NCBI GenBank assembly: GCA_964472875.1
Contig: CAYYMD010000006.1
Location: forward strand, 1 to 64,000
Direction of reading: 5' to 3'
Origin: CAYYMD01 sp964472875
GTDB taxonomy: Bacteria; Planctomycetota; Phycisphaerae; SM23-33
Length of the DNA stretch: 64,000 bases
Made by a program: the position numbers and the translations under genes. Position 1 is the stretch's first letter; each line of letters begins with the position of its first letter. A model generated the notes under the pieces. It saw only the letters and a program-made list of their open reading frames with translations. It searched no databases and was not told the origin of the DNA. Below, in pieces: positions 34,456 to 43,571 of this stretch.

Positions 34456-36654
34456 TCATGCCTTGGTTCGAGCGGTGGTGAGTATGCGGTAAATTTCGCC
34501 GGCGGATTCGGCGCGGAGGAGTTGCTCGCATACATCCTCTGTAAGCGTCTGGCTGACGGCGGCCATAAACTGTATGTTCGGTGCGGCCTTTTCCGTCGGC
34601 GAGAGCGTCAGTATGAAAATCTTTGACGGTTTTCCGTCCATCGAGCCGAAGTCTATCCCCTGGCGGTGGATACCTACGGCACAGACCAGCCGGTTGACCT
34701 GGTCGCAGCGACCGTGCGGCACGGCCACACCGTGAACCAGCCCGGTGGGCATCTTGTCCTCGCGCTCCATGATGGCCTCGAGGGCCTTCTTCCTGTCTCG
34801 CACCAGTCGGGCCTTGACCAGCATGTCGACCAGTTCCTCGATGACCTCGCGGCCGGTATCGCCCTTCAGTTCGGGCTTTATCAGCGCCGGGTTGATAAAC
34901 CTGCCCAGCTCCAGCGACGGCCCGCCGGCTTCCTCGGCCTCGATGCTTGCCCGCAGCGCCTCTGTGTCCACCGGCTGTGACGCCCTGCGGAACAGTTCGG
35001 CCAGATCGGCCGAGGCCTCAAACACGGCCGCGTTTATCAGGTTCATCTGCCCGCGCGGGCAGTTAAAAATCAGCGAAGTTCCGTCTATGCGGAAGTCGAT
35101 TACGATGGTGTCCTTGCGGATTTGATACAGCGGGCGGTCTGGGGCGAGTTTGTGCACGTAGAAGCCGTCGGTCTCCAGCGTGCGGCATAGTTTATCCACG
35201 AAGAAGCCGGCCACGTCGCCGGAGGGGAACTCAAATCTGCACGACTCCATCTGCTGCGGCGGGGCCTTTTCCTTGCGCAGGCCGCTGCGCTGGCTTTTGA
35301 AGGAGGCCACAAGCAGTGTGGGCGCGATAATTGTGGTAATCGCGCTGGTCATAATGACCGCAGCAAGCATCGGCTCGTTGATTACGCCCCCTGCCATACC
35401 TACGCTGGCAATGATAAGCGCGACTTCGCCGCGTGGCATCATACCCAGACCCACTCTTACTGCGCCGCGGAGATTGAAGTTCGCCAGCATGGGCGGCAGG
35501 CCGCAGCCGATGAGTTTGGCAAACCCGGCCGCCAGCGTGTAACCAGCTCCGAACAGCAGGACCGGCGGAGTGATGAACACGCTCAGGTCTAACAGCATGC
35601 CCATCACGCAGAAGAACACCGGCGCCAGGAACTCCCGCACGAAATGCACACGCTCGCGGACTACGTTGGAAATGTCGGTCTTGGACAGCGTCAGGCCCAT
35701 CACGTAGGCGCCTATAATCATGGCAAGATCCGCCTCTTCAAACAGCGCCGCCAGAACCAGCGCCAGACCGAGAGCCATGAATGCTATTGACGAGCGCTCG
35801 CGGAAGAATTTCAGCAGCGAGCTGATTTTACGCGAAGCCAGCAGCCCCAGCACCGTTGCGCCCAGCCATATTCCCACCGCCTTTATGGCTATCCAGGCGA
35901 TGTGTCCCCAGTCCATCCGTCCGGTCTCGGTGCTGCGGGCAGAGACTATGCCCATGACCACGGCCAGTATCACGATACCCAGCACGTCGTCGATGACCGC
36001 GCCGGTGAGTATCGTCACGCCCTCGGGCGAATCCATGGAGCGGCGCTCCGAGAGCACCCGAGCGGTTATGCCCACCGACGTGGCCACGGCTATCGTTCCC
36101 ATAAACATCGCCGCCGGATCGAATGGGCCGAGTTCGCCTCCGAACATCGCCGGGTACAGCAGCACCGCGGCCGCATCGCCCAACACGAATGAAAACACCA
36201 CGCCTCCTATACCCACCAGCGACCCCGCCACCGAATACTGCCTCAGGCGGGTAAGGTTGGTCTCCAGGCCGACCGTAAACAGCAACACCACCGCACCCAG
36301 CAGTGCCAGGCCATACAACTCTGCGCTGACTGGAAATCCCTCCTGCAGAGGAAAAATACCCTCGGGGAAGCCGGGCGCGGCGAACTGCCCCAAAGCGTAC
36401 GGGCCGATAATCATCCCTGCAGCCAGTTCGCCCAGCACACCGGGCAGTTTTATTTTCTCGGCCAGCATGTTGCCGAACTTGGCCGCCAGCAGTATGACGC
36501 CCAACTGAAGCACCATCAGCATCATGCGGTGCATTATCTCACCGTGCGTTACGGTATCATCCGCAGCCGAGGCCATCGACGGCAAAATAAGCACTGTTGC
36601 CATAAGCAACAGGCGTCCGGATCGCCTTGAGATGTTCCCACCGGGAATTTTCAT
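34456..36654 (-). CDS. CPA2 cation/proton antiporter fused to PTS EIIA-like domain
   Basis: A 732-residue protein. After a signal-like N-terminus come about 12 membrane helices of a CPA2 (KefB/NhaS3-type) exchanger, with the ion-binding pair Asp222-Asp223 in GAVIDDVLGIVIL. A soluble linker domain follows (about 430-590). The C-terminal domain (about 596-732) is EIIA(Ntr)-like with His647 in GVAVPHGRC, the position phosphorylated in PtsN. The layout suggests ion exchange controlled by a phosphotransfer state or by binding. No PTS genes are close. Length is consistent with a full fusion and no frameshift is seen. Confidence 0.9.
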   Translation of the reverse strand: MKIPGGNISRRSGRLLLMATVLILPSMASAADDTVTHGEIMHRMMLMVLQLGVILLAAKFGNMLAEKIKLPGVLGELAAGMIIGPYALGQFAAPGFPEGIFPLQEGFPVSAELYGLALLGAVVLLFTVGLETNLTRLRQYSVAGSLVGIGGVVFSFVLGDAAAVLLYPAMFGGELGPFDPAAMFMGTIAVATSVGITARVLSERRSMDSPEGVTILTGAVIDDVLGIVILAVVMGIVSARSTETGRMDWGHIAWIAIKAVGIWLGATVLGLLASRKISSLLKFFRERSSIAFMALGLALVLAALFEEADLAMIIGAYVMGLTLSKTDISNVVRERVHFVREFLAPVFFCVMGMLLDLSVFITPPVLLFGAGYTLAAGFAKLIGCGLPPMLANFNLRGAVRVGLGMMPRGEVALIIASVGMAGGVINEPMLAAVIMTSAITTIIAPTLLVASFKSQRSGLRKEKAPPQQMESCRFEFPSGDVAGFFVDKLCRTLETDGFYVHKLAPDRPLYQIRKDTIVIDFRIDGTSLIFNCPRGQMNLINAAVFEASADLAELFRRASQPVDTEALRASIEAEEAGGPSLELGRFINPALIKPELKGDTGREVIEELVDMLVKARLVRDRKKALEAIMEREDKMPTGLVHGVAVPHGRCDQVNRLVCAVGIHRQGIDFGSMDGKPSKIFILTLSPTEKAAPNIQFMAAVSQTLTEDVCEQLLRAESAGEIYRILTTARTKA

Positions 36655-36731
36655 AATCCTATTCCAACTATGCTACGCGCTTGCGGCCCCCTCGGCAACC
36701 ATCAGGATAAATTCAGACGGTGAGTGAGAGT

Positions 36732-37943
36732 CTAAAATTCCGCATCTTCGGGAATTTGCGTGAATGAGATTCGCGTGGGCGCGGTTTCGTCGGCCCCGTG
36801 CATGCCCGCGAAGTAAAGCGTGTGGTTGCCGTAGCGTGCGTTCACGCGGTCCATCGCCTCGGCCAGGTCGTCGAGGTGCCCCTGCCTCGGCCACAGCGGC
36901 AGCGTGGCGCTGCCCGGGGCGACCAGGTCGTCCAGCACCACGCCAACATGATAGGGCTTGCCTTGTGGCGGCCTTTGCCCCCACACCGACGCCAGCGCCG
37001 CCAGCATGGTCAGCGTGTCACGGCATCGCCCGATTCGCCTGCGGCTCTGCCACGTCGCCCCTGCGAGGCGCCGCACCCAGAAGGTAATTCTTCCGGCACG
37101 GTAGCCGGTGCGGCGCAGACGTGCGGCGGCCTTGTGTATCATCCGCGTCAGCGTTGCATGTGCCCCGGCCGGTGTCCGCCAGGCCGGCGGAAGCACGTGC
37201 GAATGCCCTACCGTCCGCCGGTGAGTAGGACGGGGGCGCATGTCATAGCCACGCAACTGCCGCCACCACAGCGAGCCGAGCACCTCGCTGCCCCATATCC
37301 GTTGCAGGCGATCCTGCGGCAGGCGGCAAAGTTGCGCCACCGTGAACACGCCGTCGCGGTTGAGCCGCCGCTGCATACGCGAGGCGATGCCCGGCAGGTC
37401 GGTCAGTTCGAGCTTCTCCAGCGCCTCCGGCAGGTCCTCGCGCCGGATTACCGTCAGCCCGTCGGGCTTGTGCAGGTCGGTGGCGACCTTGGCCAGCCAC
37501 ACGTTCGGCGCAAGACCCACCGAGCAGCGCAGGTTCTGCCCCGCCGCATCTCGAATGGCCTGCTTTACACGCCGAGCCAGGCCCGCAGCGTTTTCCGGCC
37601 GGCATTCGCGCCCCATCAGCCGCCCGTACATCTCATCCACCGAGCAGACCTCATCCACGTGCAGGCATGACTCCACCGCCTCGACTATGCGGTGGTGATA
37701 TCGCACGTACAGCCGCGGCCGGGCCTCGACCAGGCGAAGTCCCGGGCACATCCGTCTCGCCTGCCACACCGGCGTGCCTGTCCTGACGCCGTATGCCTTG
37801 GCCTCGTAACTGGCCGCAATGCAGCAGGTGGTCTCGGTAAGCATGGGAATAATGGCCACGGGCTTCTCCCGCAACTCCGGCTGCTCCTGTTGTTCGACGG
37901 AGGCGAAGTAACTGTTCATGTCCACAAACAGATAGCGCAGCAT
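36732..37943 (-). CDS. Y-family DNA polymerase (DinB/UmuC-like)
   Basis: A 403-residue translesion polymerase. Palm motifs: LFVDMNSYFASVEQQ with the metal Asp, and EVCSVDEMYGRL with the catalytic Asp-Glu pair. It also has RCSVGLAPNVWLAKVATDLHKPDG, the helix-hairpin-helix LPGIASRMQRRL, and a little-finger domain rich in Arg. It bypasses DNA lesions. A GTG four codons upstream (37955) is an alternative start; the ATG at 37943 has GAGAG before it. A good sigma-70 promoter lies at 37982-38010; no LexA-type box was recognised. Confidence 0.9.
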   Translation of the reverse strand: MLRYLFVDMNSYFASVEQQEQPELREKPVAIIPMLTETTCCIAASYEAKAYGVRTGTPVWQARRMCPGLRLVEARPRLYVRYHHRIVEAVESCLHVDEVCSVDEMYGRLMGRECRPENAAGLARRVKQAIRDAAGQNLRCSVGLAPNVWLAKVATDLHKPDGLTVIRREDLPEALEKLELTDLPGIASRMQRRLNRDGVFTVAQLCRLPQDRLQRIWGSEVLGSLWWRQLRGYDMRPRPTHRRTVGHSHVLPPAWRTPAGAHATLTRMIHKAAARLRRTGYRAGRITFWVRRLAGATWQSRRRIGRCRDTLTMLAALASVWGQRPPQGKPYHVGVVLDDLVAPGSATLPLWPRQGHLDDLAEAMDRVNARYGNHTLYFAGMHGADETAPTRISFTQIPEDAEF

Positions 37944-37981
37944 AATCTCTCTCACTTTCTGGAGAATGTTCGCTGGCCTTA

Positions 37982-38010
37982 CATATACCTAACATATTAC
38001 GAAATGTCAA
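37982..38010 (-). promoter_or_regulatory. Promoter of the Y-family polymerase gene
   Basis: Minus strand: TTGACA (38010-38005), 17 bp, TATATG (37987-37982), about 39 bp before the ATG at 37943. Five of six bases match at -10 and the -35 is full consensus. Confidence 0.6.
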
Positions 38011-38211
38011 GCCCGCCAAAATTTATGACTTAAATCGCCGCGGGCCGGAAAATTCCGGGAAGAAATAAAGGGGTTAAAAGAAAGCGGGATTACGTAAACT
38101 CATCCCCCACTGCTTGAGCGAAGGCAAATCCTGCACGTCCCGGCATAAATCAAATACGGCTGATAACTTGAAGCACCGCTGAACCGCCAATATGACGTGC
38201 TGCTGACTGCC

Positions 38212-39168
38212 TCACTCGAGTTCGTCGGCAATCTGCCGGTAGAACTCGGCAAAATCGTGTTTTTCAGGCGGTGACTTCTGCATCCACGCCATCGCGTCGC
38301 GGGGATGCTGATCGAGCATGCCGGCCAGCATGTAGGGTATGTGGTAGCCCCAATCGATTTCCTTCTGTAGCGGCAGAATGTGCTTACCTATCACATCCAG
38401 CAGCGGGACAATGTTATACTTGGGATTTTTCAGGAAACCGATGAGCAGTTCCAGGGGGCAGTTACCGGCCGCACGGCCCAGGCCGAACAGCGTGCCGTCG
38501 ACGTAGTTGGCGCCCTTGATAATGCCCTCGATGGTGTTGGCAAAGCCCAGCTGCTGCTGGTTGTGCATGTGCACGCCGACTTCTTTTGTCTTTAGGTACA
38601 TTTGGTACTTCTCGACCAGGAAGTGGACCTCCTCGCTGTAAAGCGCGCCGAAACTGTCGACGATGTAGACGGCCTCGGCCTTTGTCTCGGCCTCGATTTG
38701 CTTCAGCGCCTCGTCGAGGAACGGCGATCCCTCGTGCGAGATGGCCATTATGTTTACCGTGCAGCGGTAGCCCTTTTCGGTGGCGCTGTTGGCAAGGTAT
38801 ATCGCCTTGTCCACGTCCTTTACGTAAGTGGCCACGCGGATCATGTCCACGACGGACTCATCGGCAGAGAGTATGTCGTCTGCGTCGGCCTTGTGGGCGT
38901 CCTGCATGACGGAAATGGCCGTTTCGTTTTTGTCTATGCCGTCGGTAACCTGGCGGAGCATGTGCTCGTCGCAGAACCGCCACGGGCCGTACTGCTCGGG
39001 CGAGAACATCTCCTTGGAGTTACGGTAGCCAAGTTCTACCACGTCCGTTCCGGAAGCGCACACGGCCTCGTACACGGCCCGGACCATGTCCGTGTCGAAC
39101 TTCGAATCGTTTGTCAGTCCGCCGTCGCGGATGGTGCAGTCAACTACTTTTATTTCGGGACGATACAT
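38212..39168 (-). CDS. HMGL-like (DRE-TIM) aldolase catalytic-domain protein
   Basis: A 318-residue TIM-barrel protein of the HMG-CoA-lyase-like group. The metal-binding start is VVDCTIRDGGLTNDSKF, and VHMHNQQQLGFANTIEG carries the HxH metal ligands. GANYVDGTLFGLGRAAGNCPLELL is the usual C-terminal block. Relatives include 4-hydroxy-2-oxovalerate aldolases and stand-alone aldolases in polysaccharide clusters. The substrate is unknown. No dehydrogenase partner is adjacent. Confidence 0.85.
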   Translation of the reverse strand: MYRPEIKVVDCTIRDGGLTNDSKFDTDMVRAVYEAVCASGTDVVELGYRNSKEMFSPEQYGPWRFCDEHMLRQVTDGIDKNETAISVMQDAHKADADDILSADESVVDMIRVATYVKDVDKAIYLANSATEKGYRCTVNIMAISHEGSPFLDEALKQIEAETKAEAVYIVDSFGALYSEEVHFLVEKYQMYLKTKEVGVHMHNQQQLGFANTIEGIIKGANYVDGTLFGLGRAAGNCPLELLIGFLKNPKYNIVPLLDVIGKHILPLQKEIDWGYHIPYMLAGMLDQHPRDAMAWMQKSPPEKHDFAEFYRQIADELE

Positions 39169-39318
39169 CTTTTCTGCTCCTTAGTTGAGCCGTACAGTAT
39201 ACCACATGCGGCCAAATTATCAATCGCGGTATGATTAAAATACGCGGACAAGACAGGGAAATCGCCCTATTTCCGACACACCGTGGCTACGGGGCACTAA
39301 TCACACAGATTAAGGACG

Positions 39319-39474
39319 CTATTCCGGTATTACACCAAGGCGATGCTCCAGCTCCGTGCCTACTTTATCTACCTCAATGCTTTGTGGATTATTAACTACC
39401 CTGTTTATCCAGTCCTCTTGGGTTTCACGCTCGGAAACAGTGAATCGAGGATATACGCTCGACTCATGTTCCAT
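39319..39474 (-). CDS. Possible small protein (51 residues)
   Basis: Minus-strand frame from ATG at 39474 with GGGGGAT eight or so bases upstream, ending at TAG 39319. The peptide is acidic and soluble (starts MEHESSVYPRF, ends ELEHRLGVIPE). It fills most of an otherwise empty 387-bp gap between pckG and the aldolase gene. No family recognised; chance occurrence cannot be excluded. Confidence 0.35.
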   Translation of the reverse strand: MEHESSVYPRFTVSERETQEDWINRVVNNPQSIEVDKVGTELEHRLGVIPE

Positions 39475-39555
39475 GCTAATCCCCCTGCATGCTATGCGTT
39501 GCCGTAATGAAATTTACAGCAAATAACAAGCTTCTTTACGTTCGAACGAAATCTT

Positions 39556-41439
39556 TTACAGATCTTCCGGCGAGACGTACTCGCCCTTTTCGTCGCGGAG
39601 TTGCTCAAGCCGCTTGCGCTGCGCTTCGAGCGTGTCGAACACTATCTGCGGCGTATCAGAGACATCTTCTCTGTAAATCCGTTCGATGCGGTCGATCTTG
39701 GACAGATTTTCCGGTATGCGAACGGTAAACTGCTTAATATAGTCCTCCCGGCCGTATTTCTTATCGAGCGCTTCCGGGAACAGCCGGGCCAGGTCCTCGT
39801 ACTGCGGTATCAGGCCCGTTGGCGTCTCGATGACGTCGGCCTCGCCGTTGGTGCGAAGTTCCATCCACTTGAGCCACACGAGCTTGTCCCTCATGCCGTT
39901 TAGATATTTGCCGTCCTCGCCGCGGAGGAAGTAATTGACGGCGAACACCAGCGGCGGATTCTCGATGCCTTCGACGAAGTTAAGGTTATTCATGATGTAC
40001 TTGCCAAGGGGGATGGCCAGGAAGTCCAGGTTACTCATAATATTGAACTTGCGGACGCCCTCCTGGCCCAGCGTGGCTGCAGTTGTCTCGCTCTCCAGCG
40101 ATGCCCCCATCGTTATTATGCCATGTGTCCAGTCGAAACTCTGCTGGACCGGCACTGAGGTGTCGCTGTCGCGGCCGCCGTATATCACGCCACCTACGGG
40201 CACGCCTTCAGGGTCGTCGGCCTTTTCATCTCTATTTTTCAGTTCCTTAAGCGCCACTGTGTAACGCGCATTGCGGTGCGAAGGAGTTATTTCTTTACCT
40301 TCGGCGTCGGTCTTGCCCTTGTGCCACCGGCCGGAGTGGTTCAGACCGTCTTCCGGCAGTTCGCAGCCCATACCCATCCAATAGGGCTTGTCATCCTTTA
40401 TCAGCACGTTGGAGAAGATTACCTCGTGCGGATTGGTAAGGACGTTGTAAATGACAGGATCGTCGTCCGCGTTAACGTCGCGGATAATGCCGAAAATGCC
40501 GCTTTCGACGTTGGCCGCACGCACCTGGCCATCGATTTTGCGAAAATAGGCGATGTCGTCGCCGACTATGGTCTGTCCCGAAAGCATGGCCGTGGATGTC
40601 TTGCCGCATGCGCTGGGGAAGGCGCCGGTGAAATAAGTAATCCGCCCGCTCTTGCCGCGGGCACCCATGACGAACATATGCTCGGCCAGCCAGCCCTCAC
40701 GGTCGGCCTTGCGGATGGCCAGACGCAGTGCGAGTTTCTTCAGCCCGATAGTGTTGCCGCCGTACTGCGTGTTGGAACTGTAAACGGTCTGCTCCTGAAT
40801 GTCTATGTACACGCGGCGCTTGTCCACGTTTTTGGACACCGGCGCGCCCGCCTCGGTCTCGACCAGTTCGCCTGCCGAGTGCAGAAAGCGGAAGAAATCC
40901 ACATCCGCCCCGCGGCGGAGAAACTCGTTATAGCCCTGGCGGTACAGAAGGTCCTCGCTGTGGGCGACGTAGGCCGAGTCGGTAATCTGCACGCACGGTA
41001 TGCTGAAAGATGAGTTTGTCGGACCAAGGCAGAAGAATCGCACGTATGCCTCTTTGCCTTCCATCGCGCCATCAAGAAAGCCGCGGACCTCCGCCAAACC
41101 TTCGTTGCGGCCGGTTGCGTTGAGTCCGCCCAGTTCCATACCCTCGGGCAGGAGGTACTTGGTGGCTTTCTTGTCGCGGGCCTGGTCGTTGTAACCATCG
41201 AAGTGAACGGTGTGACCTTCGATGGCCAGCGGTTTTTCCTCGCGGTTGTCGACGGACTTACTACGAATGTAATCCACATCGGCCGGATCATCAGAACAAA
41301 CCTTCACGGATGCAGGTTTGGCAAGTGAAAGACCATCCGCGACGAACTCCTCCAGCCGCGGATTGTTCAGGTCGGTAAGTTTCTTCAGGTTCTCCTGGTC
41401 GAGTTTTTCCGCAAGTATTTCGCGTGCATTATTAGCCAT
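39556..41439 (-). CDS. pckG: Phosphoenolpyruvate carboxykinase (GTP)
   Basis: A 627-residue enzyme interconverting oxaloacetate and PEP with GTP/GDP and so setting the direction of gluconeogenesis. The kinase-1a P-loop is GAFPSACGKTSTAML. FCLGPTNSSFSIPCVQITDSAYVAHSE and ERDxx-like metal sites are those of the GTP family, not the ATP family. HSGRWHKG and YGGRDSDTSVPVQQSFDWTHG are also typical. Full length. Confidence 0.95.
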   Translation of the reverse strand: MANNAREILAEKLDQENLKKLTDLNNPRLEEFVADGLSLAKPASVKVCSDDPADVDYIRSKSVDNREEKPLAIEGHTVHFDGYNDQARDKKATKYLLPEGMELGGLNATGRNEGLAEVRGFLDGAMEGKEAYVRFFCLGPTNSSFSIPCVQITDSAYVAHSEDLLYRQGYNEFLRRGADVDFFRFLHSAGELVETEAGAPVSKNVDKRRVYIDIQEQTVYSSNTQYGGNTIGLKKLALRLAIRKADREGWLAEHMFVMGARGKSGRITYFTGAFPSACGKTSTAMLSGQTIVGDDIAYFRKIDGQVRAANVESGIFGIIRDVNADDDPVIYNVLTNPHEVIFSNVLIKDDKPYWMGMGCELPEDGLNHSGRWHKGKTDAEGKEITPSHRNARYTVALKELKNRDEKADDPEGVPVGGVIYGGRDSDTSVPVQQSFDWTHGIITMGASLESETTAATLGQEGVRKFNIMSNLDFLAIPLGKYIMNNLNFVEGIENPPLVFAVNYFLRGEDGKYLNGMRDKLVWLKWMELRTNGEADVIETPTGLIPQYEDLARLFPEALDKKYGREDYIKQFTVRIPENLSKIDRIERIYREDVSDTPQIVFDTLEAQRKRLEQLRDEKGEYVSPEDL

Positions 41440-41672
41440 CGTGCTTTCTCCGTAGTGTGAAATCCGGGTTGAATTCTATCCTGTAGGTTGATGCTTATGG
41501 CGAGCGAAATGACGCTCGAAACTCCCATTCCTTCCATTAAGCGGGTAAACTTATAATGCCTTAGCGCCAATCGGTCAAGCAGATTTCGTGCAACCTCTGT
41601 TGCCGCGATATAGATTATGTTTTAATAACAACATGTATCGCAGTTATCATTCTGAGTAATTCTTCCAAGGAC

Positions 41673-42314
41673 ATGAAAAAACAAGTAACATTTTTTGGCG
41701 GAACGTTCGACCCGGTGCACAACGGCCATCTTATAATCGCCCGCGCCGTGGCCGAGCACTGTGGGTTCGATAAGATAACATTTGTGCCGGCCGGCAACCG
41801 CCCGCATAAACAATCGGCGGCAGCATCGGCCGAGCATCGCATGCAAATGCTTCGTCTGGCAATAGCCGCAGAGGATATCTTCGACATCTCACAAGTAGAG
41901 ATAAACCGGATCGGCCCGTCCTATACAGTAGACACGCTCACATATTTCAGGAAACATTACAGCGACAACGTCCGAATAAACTGGCTGGTCGGTGCAGACA
42001 TGCTTGCAGATTTGCCGAATTGGCATCGTGCCGATGAGATACTCCGCCTGGCCGATATCATCACCGCGGTAAGGAGCCCGCAGGAATACCAATTAGAGAA
42101 CGTTTTTGCCCAACTTAGCGAAACATTCGAACCCCAATGCGTAAAATCATTGCGTGAAAACGTTGTGCCGACACCAGTTATAGACATTTCCGCCAGCCAG
42201 ATACGCCGCCGTATCTCCGACGGCATGTCAATACATTACCTTACACCAGAAATTGTATGTAATTACATTAAAAAGCACAATTTATACAAAGAAGAAAACT
42301 ATCCGACTCAATGA
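41673..42314 (+). CDS. nadD: Nicotinate-nucleotide adenylyltransferase
   Basis: A 213-residue enzyme adenylating nicotinate mononucleotide in NAD synthesis. The nucleotidyltransferase motif FGGTFDPVHNGHL opens the protein, and the C-terminal ISASQIRRRISDG holds the second ATP-binding motif. Length is standard. It is followed by an AT-rich stretch and the promoter of the small-RNA gene. Confidence 0.94.
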   Translation: MKKQVTFFGGTFDPVHNGHLIIARAVAEHCGFDKITFVPAGNRPHKQSAAASAEHRMQMLRLAIAAEDIFDISQVEINRIGPSYTVDTLTYFRKHYSDNVRINWLVGADMLADLPNWHRADEILRLADIITAVRSPQEYQLENVFAQLSETFEPQCVKSLRENVVPTPVIDISASQIRRRISDGMSIHYLTPEIVCNYIKKHNLYKEENYPTQ

Positions 42315-42391
42315 AATTTTTTCTATTTTTTTAAAAAAATTTCAAAATTTGCCCAATCATTTCTTGACAATTCCGAAATATGTGATATAAG
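42313..42391 (+). promoter_or_regulatory. Strong promoter with AT-rich upstream element for the small RNA
   Basis: TTGACA (42364-42369), 16 bp, TATAAG (42386-42391). Immediately upstream, long T and A tracts (42317-42350, including seven T followed by seven A) resemble an UP element for the RNA polymerase alpha subunits. The same tract could also form an A/U hairpin after the nadD stop. Expected start of transcription is about 42397-42399. Confidence 0.7.
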
Positions 42392-42397
42392 TAAATA

Positions 42398-42493
42398 TTG
42401 TGGCGCAATAATTGTGAGGCTCCTCGGTCAAACTCCCTCCTTTGACCGAGTTTGTAACGGCGTCAGGCTCCCCTCCCCTGGCGCCGTTTTTTT
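42398..42493 (+). ncRNA. Candidate small RNA with two anti-Shine-Dalgarno-loop hairpins
   Basis: About 96 nt between a consensus-like promoter and a seven-T terminator, with no coding frame. Hairpin 1: perfect 10-bp stem CTCGGTCAAA/TTTGACCGAG (42423-42432, 42441-42450) presenting the loop CTCCCTCC. Hairpin 2: 10-bp stem CGGCGTCAGG/CCTGGCGCCG with one G-U (42458-42467, 42477-42486) presenting the loop CTCCCCTCC, followed by the T tract. A third CTCC lies just before hairpin 1. The loops contain only C and T and include CCTCC, the anti-Shine-Dalgarno core. They could pair with GGAGG ribosome sites of mRNAs. I know of no family to assign it to. Confidence 0.7.
42458..42493 (+). terminator. Intrinsic terminator of the small RNA
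   Basis: GC-rich 10-bp stem with a 9-nt loop, directly followed by seven T (42487-42493). Textbook Rho-independent terminator. The coaD gene converges on it from the right. Confidence 0.85.
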
Positions 42494-42575
42494 ATCTACT
42501 CTGCATTTGCACCTGTGATTTCAAATCCAAACTGTCGGTTAATTTCAATATGCTGTGTCGAAAAATGCTTCGTGT

Positions 42576-43067
42576 CTATTTGCCGACGACATTATGAACA
42601 TGTTCAACAACGGCCGGAGGAACCATGGCAGAAACATCCCCACCCAATCGCGCAATCTGCCTTATAAGAGCCGAAGAAATGTATGCAAACTCTCCACCGG
42701 TCATCATGAAAATCGTCTCTATCCCCCCGACAGTGCGGTTAGTCTGTGACATCTGAAATTCCGAATGTAGGTCGGAAGGATCGCGCAGTCCGCGCAGTAT
42801 GGCCATTGCGCCCATGCTTCGAACGGCCTCTACCGTTAGTCCATCGTATGCCTGGACACTGACACCCGATATGTCAGCCGTGGCCTTGCGAACCATTTCG
42901 GCGCGTTGCTCAATGTCAAACATCGTCTTTTTTTGAGGATTCCGCCCCACCGCAACTATCAACCCGCCGAATATATCTGCCCCACGTCGTATGACATCCA
43001 TATGCCCATTGGTAATCGGATCAAACGTTCCGGGAAAAACTATCACTTTTCTGGGGTTGTCCGGCAT
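42576..43067 (-). CDS. coaD: Phosphopantetheine adenylyltransferase
   Basis: A 163-residue enzyme of coenzyme A synthesis, transferring AMP to 4'-phosphopantetheine. PGTFDPITNGHMDVI and the C-terminal YISSALIRQIARLGGDVSAMVPPAV are the family motifs. Standard length. It faces the small-RNA gene. Confidence 0.95.
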   Translation of the reverse strand: MPDNPRKVIVFPGTFDPITNGHMDVIRRGADIFGGLIVAVGRNPQKKTMFDIEQRAEMVRKATADISGVSVQAYDGLTVEAVRSMGAMAILRGLRDPSDLHSEFQMSQTNRTVGGIETIFMMTGGEFAYISSALIRQIARLGGDVSAMVPPAVVEHVHNVVGK

Positions 43068-43193
43068 CTTGATGCGCCATTACTTTCGAAATGAAAATTT
43101 TGCCCGCTCTCGGAGCACCATATCTATCCTCATATATTTCTCTGAATACATTACTCCGGCAGCACGACCGATAGTGCAGATACGGACTTTTGC

Positions 43194-43409
43194 TCACATG
43201 CCGACTTTGGGATGATAACGGGTAAGTCCCATGCTCCTGTCGGCAAACCAGATTGTGTCCCAATCCTCTACAAAAGACTTGGTTTGCAGGTCAGATACGA
43301 GTTTGTAGCGAATCTCGCGCTGGTGGGCTGTTTCCGACATGGTGGTGCATCCGCCCATAAAAACGCTCACGGCTACAAACAAAACAAGAAGAACGAGTAA
43401 TTTTTTCAT
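43194..43409 (-). CDS. Small lipoprotein, unknown function
   Basis: A 71-residue protein with a clear lipoprotein signal (MKKLLVLLVLFVAVSVFMGGC, Cys21) and a good GAGGTG site. The mature part, about 50 residues, contains WDTIWFADRSMGLTRYHPKVG. No family recognised. Confidence 0.75.
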   Translation of the reverse strand: MKKLLVLLVLFVAVSVFMGGCTTMSETAHQREIRYKLVSDLQTKSFVEDWDTIWFADRSMGLTRYHPKVGM

Positions 43410-43571
43410 GGTCTTACACCTCTTTTATATATTTTTTGAACGTCATTGGTGTGCCTTTACATAGGCGGATATTAACGGCACCTGTCATTTACGTCAACGT
43501 TAAAGTTTCAGGTATTATATCTATCGGCATTTTTACTGCCTGCGAACAGCAGATATATGCCAAACCGATAT

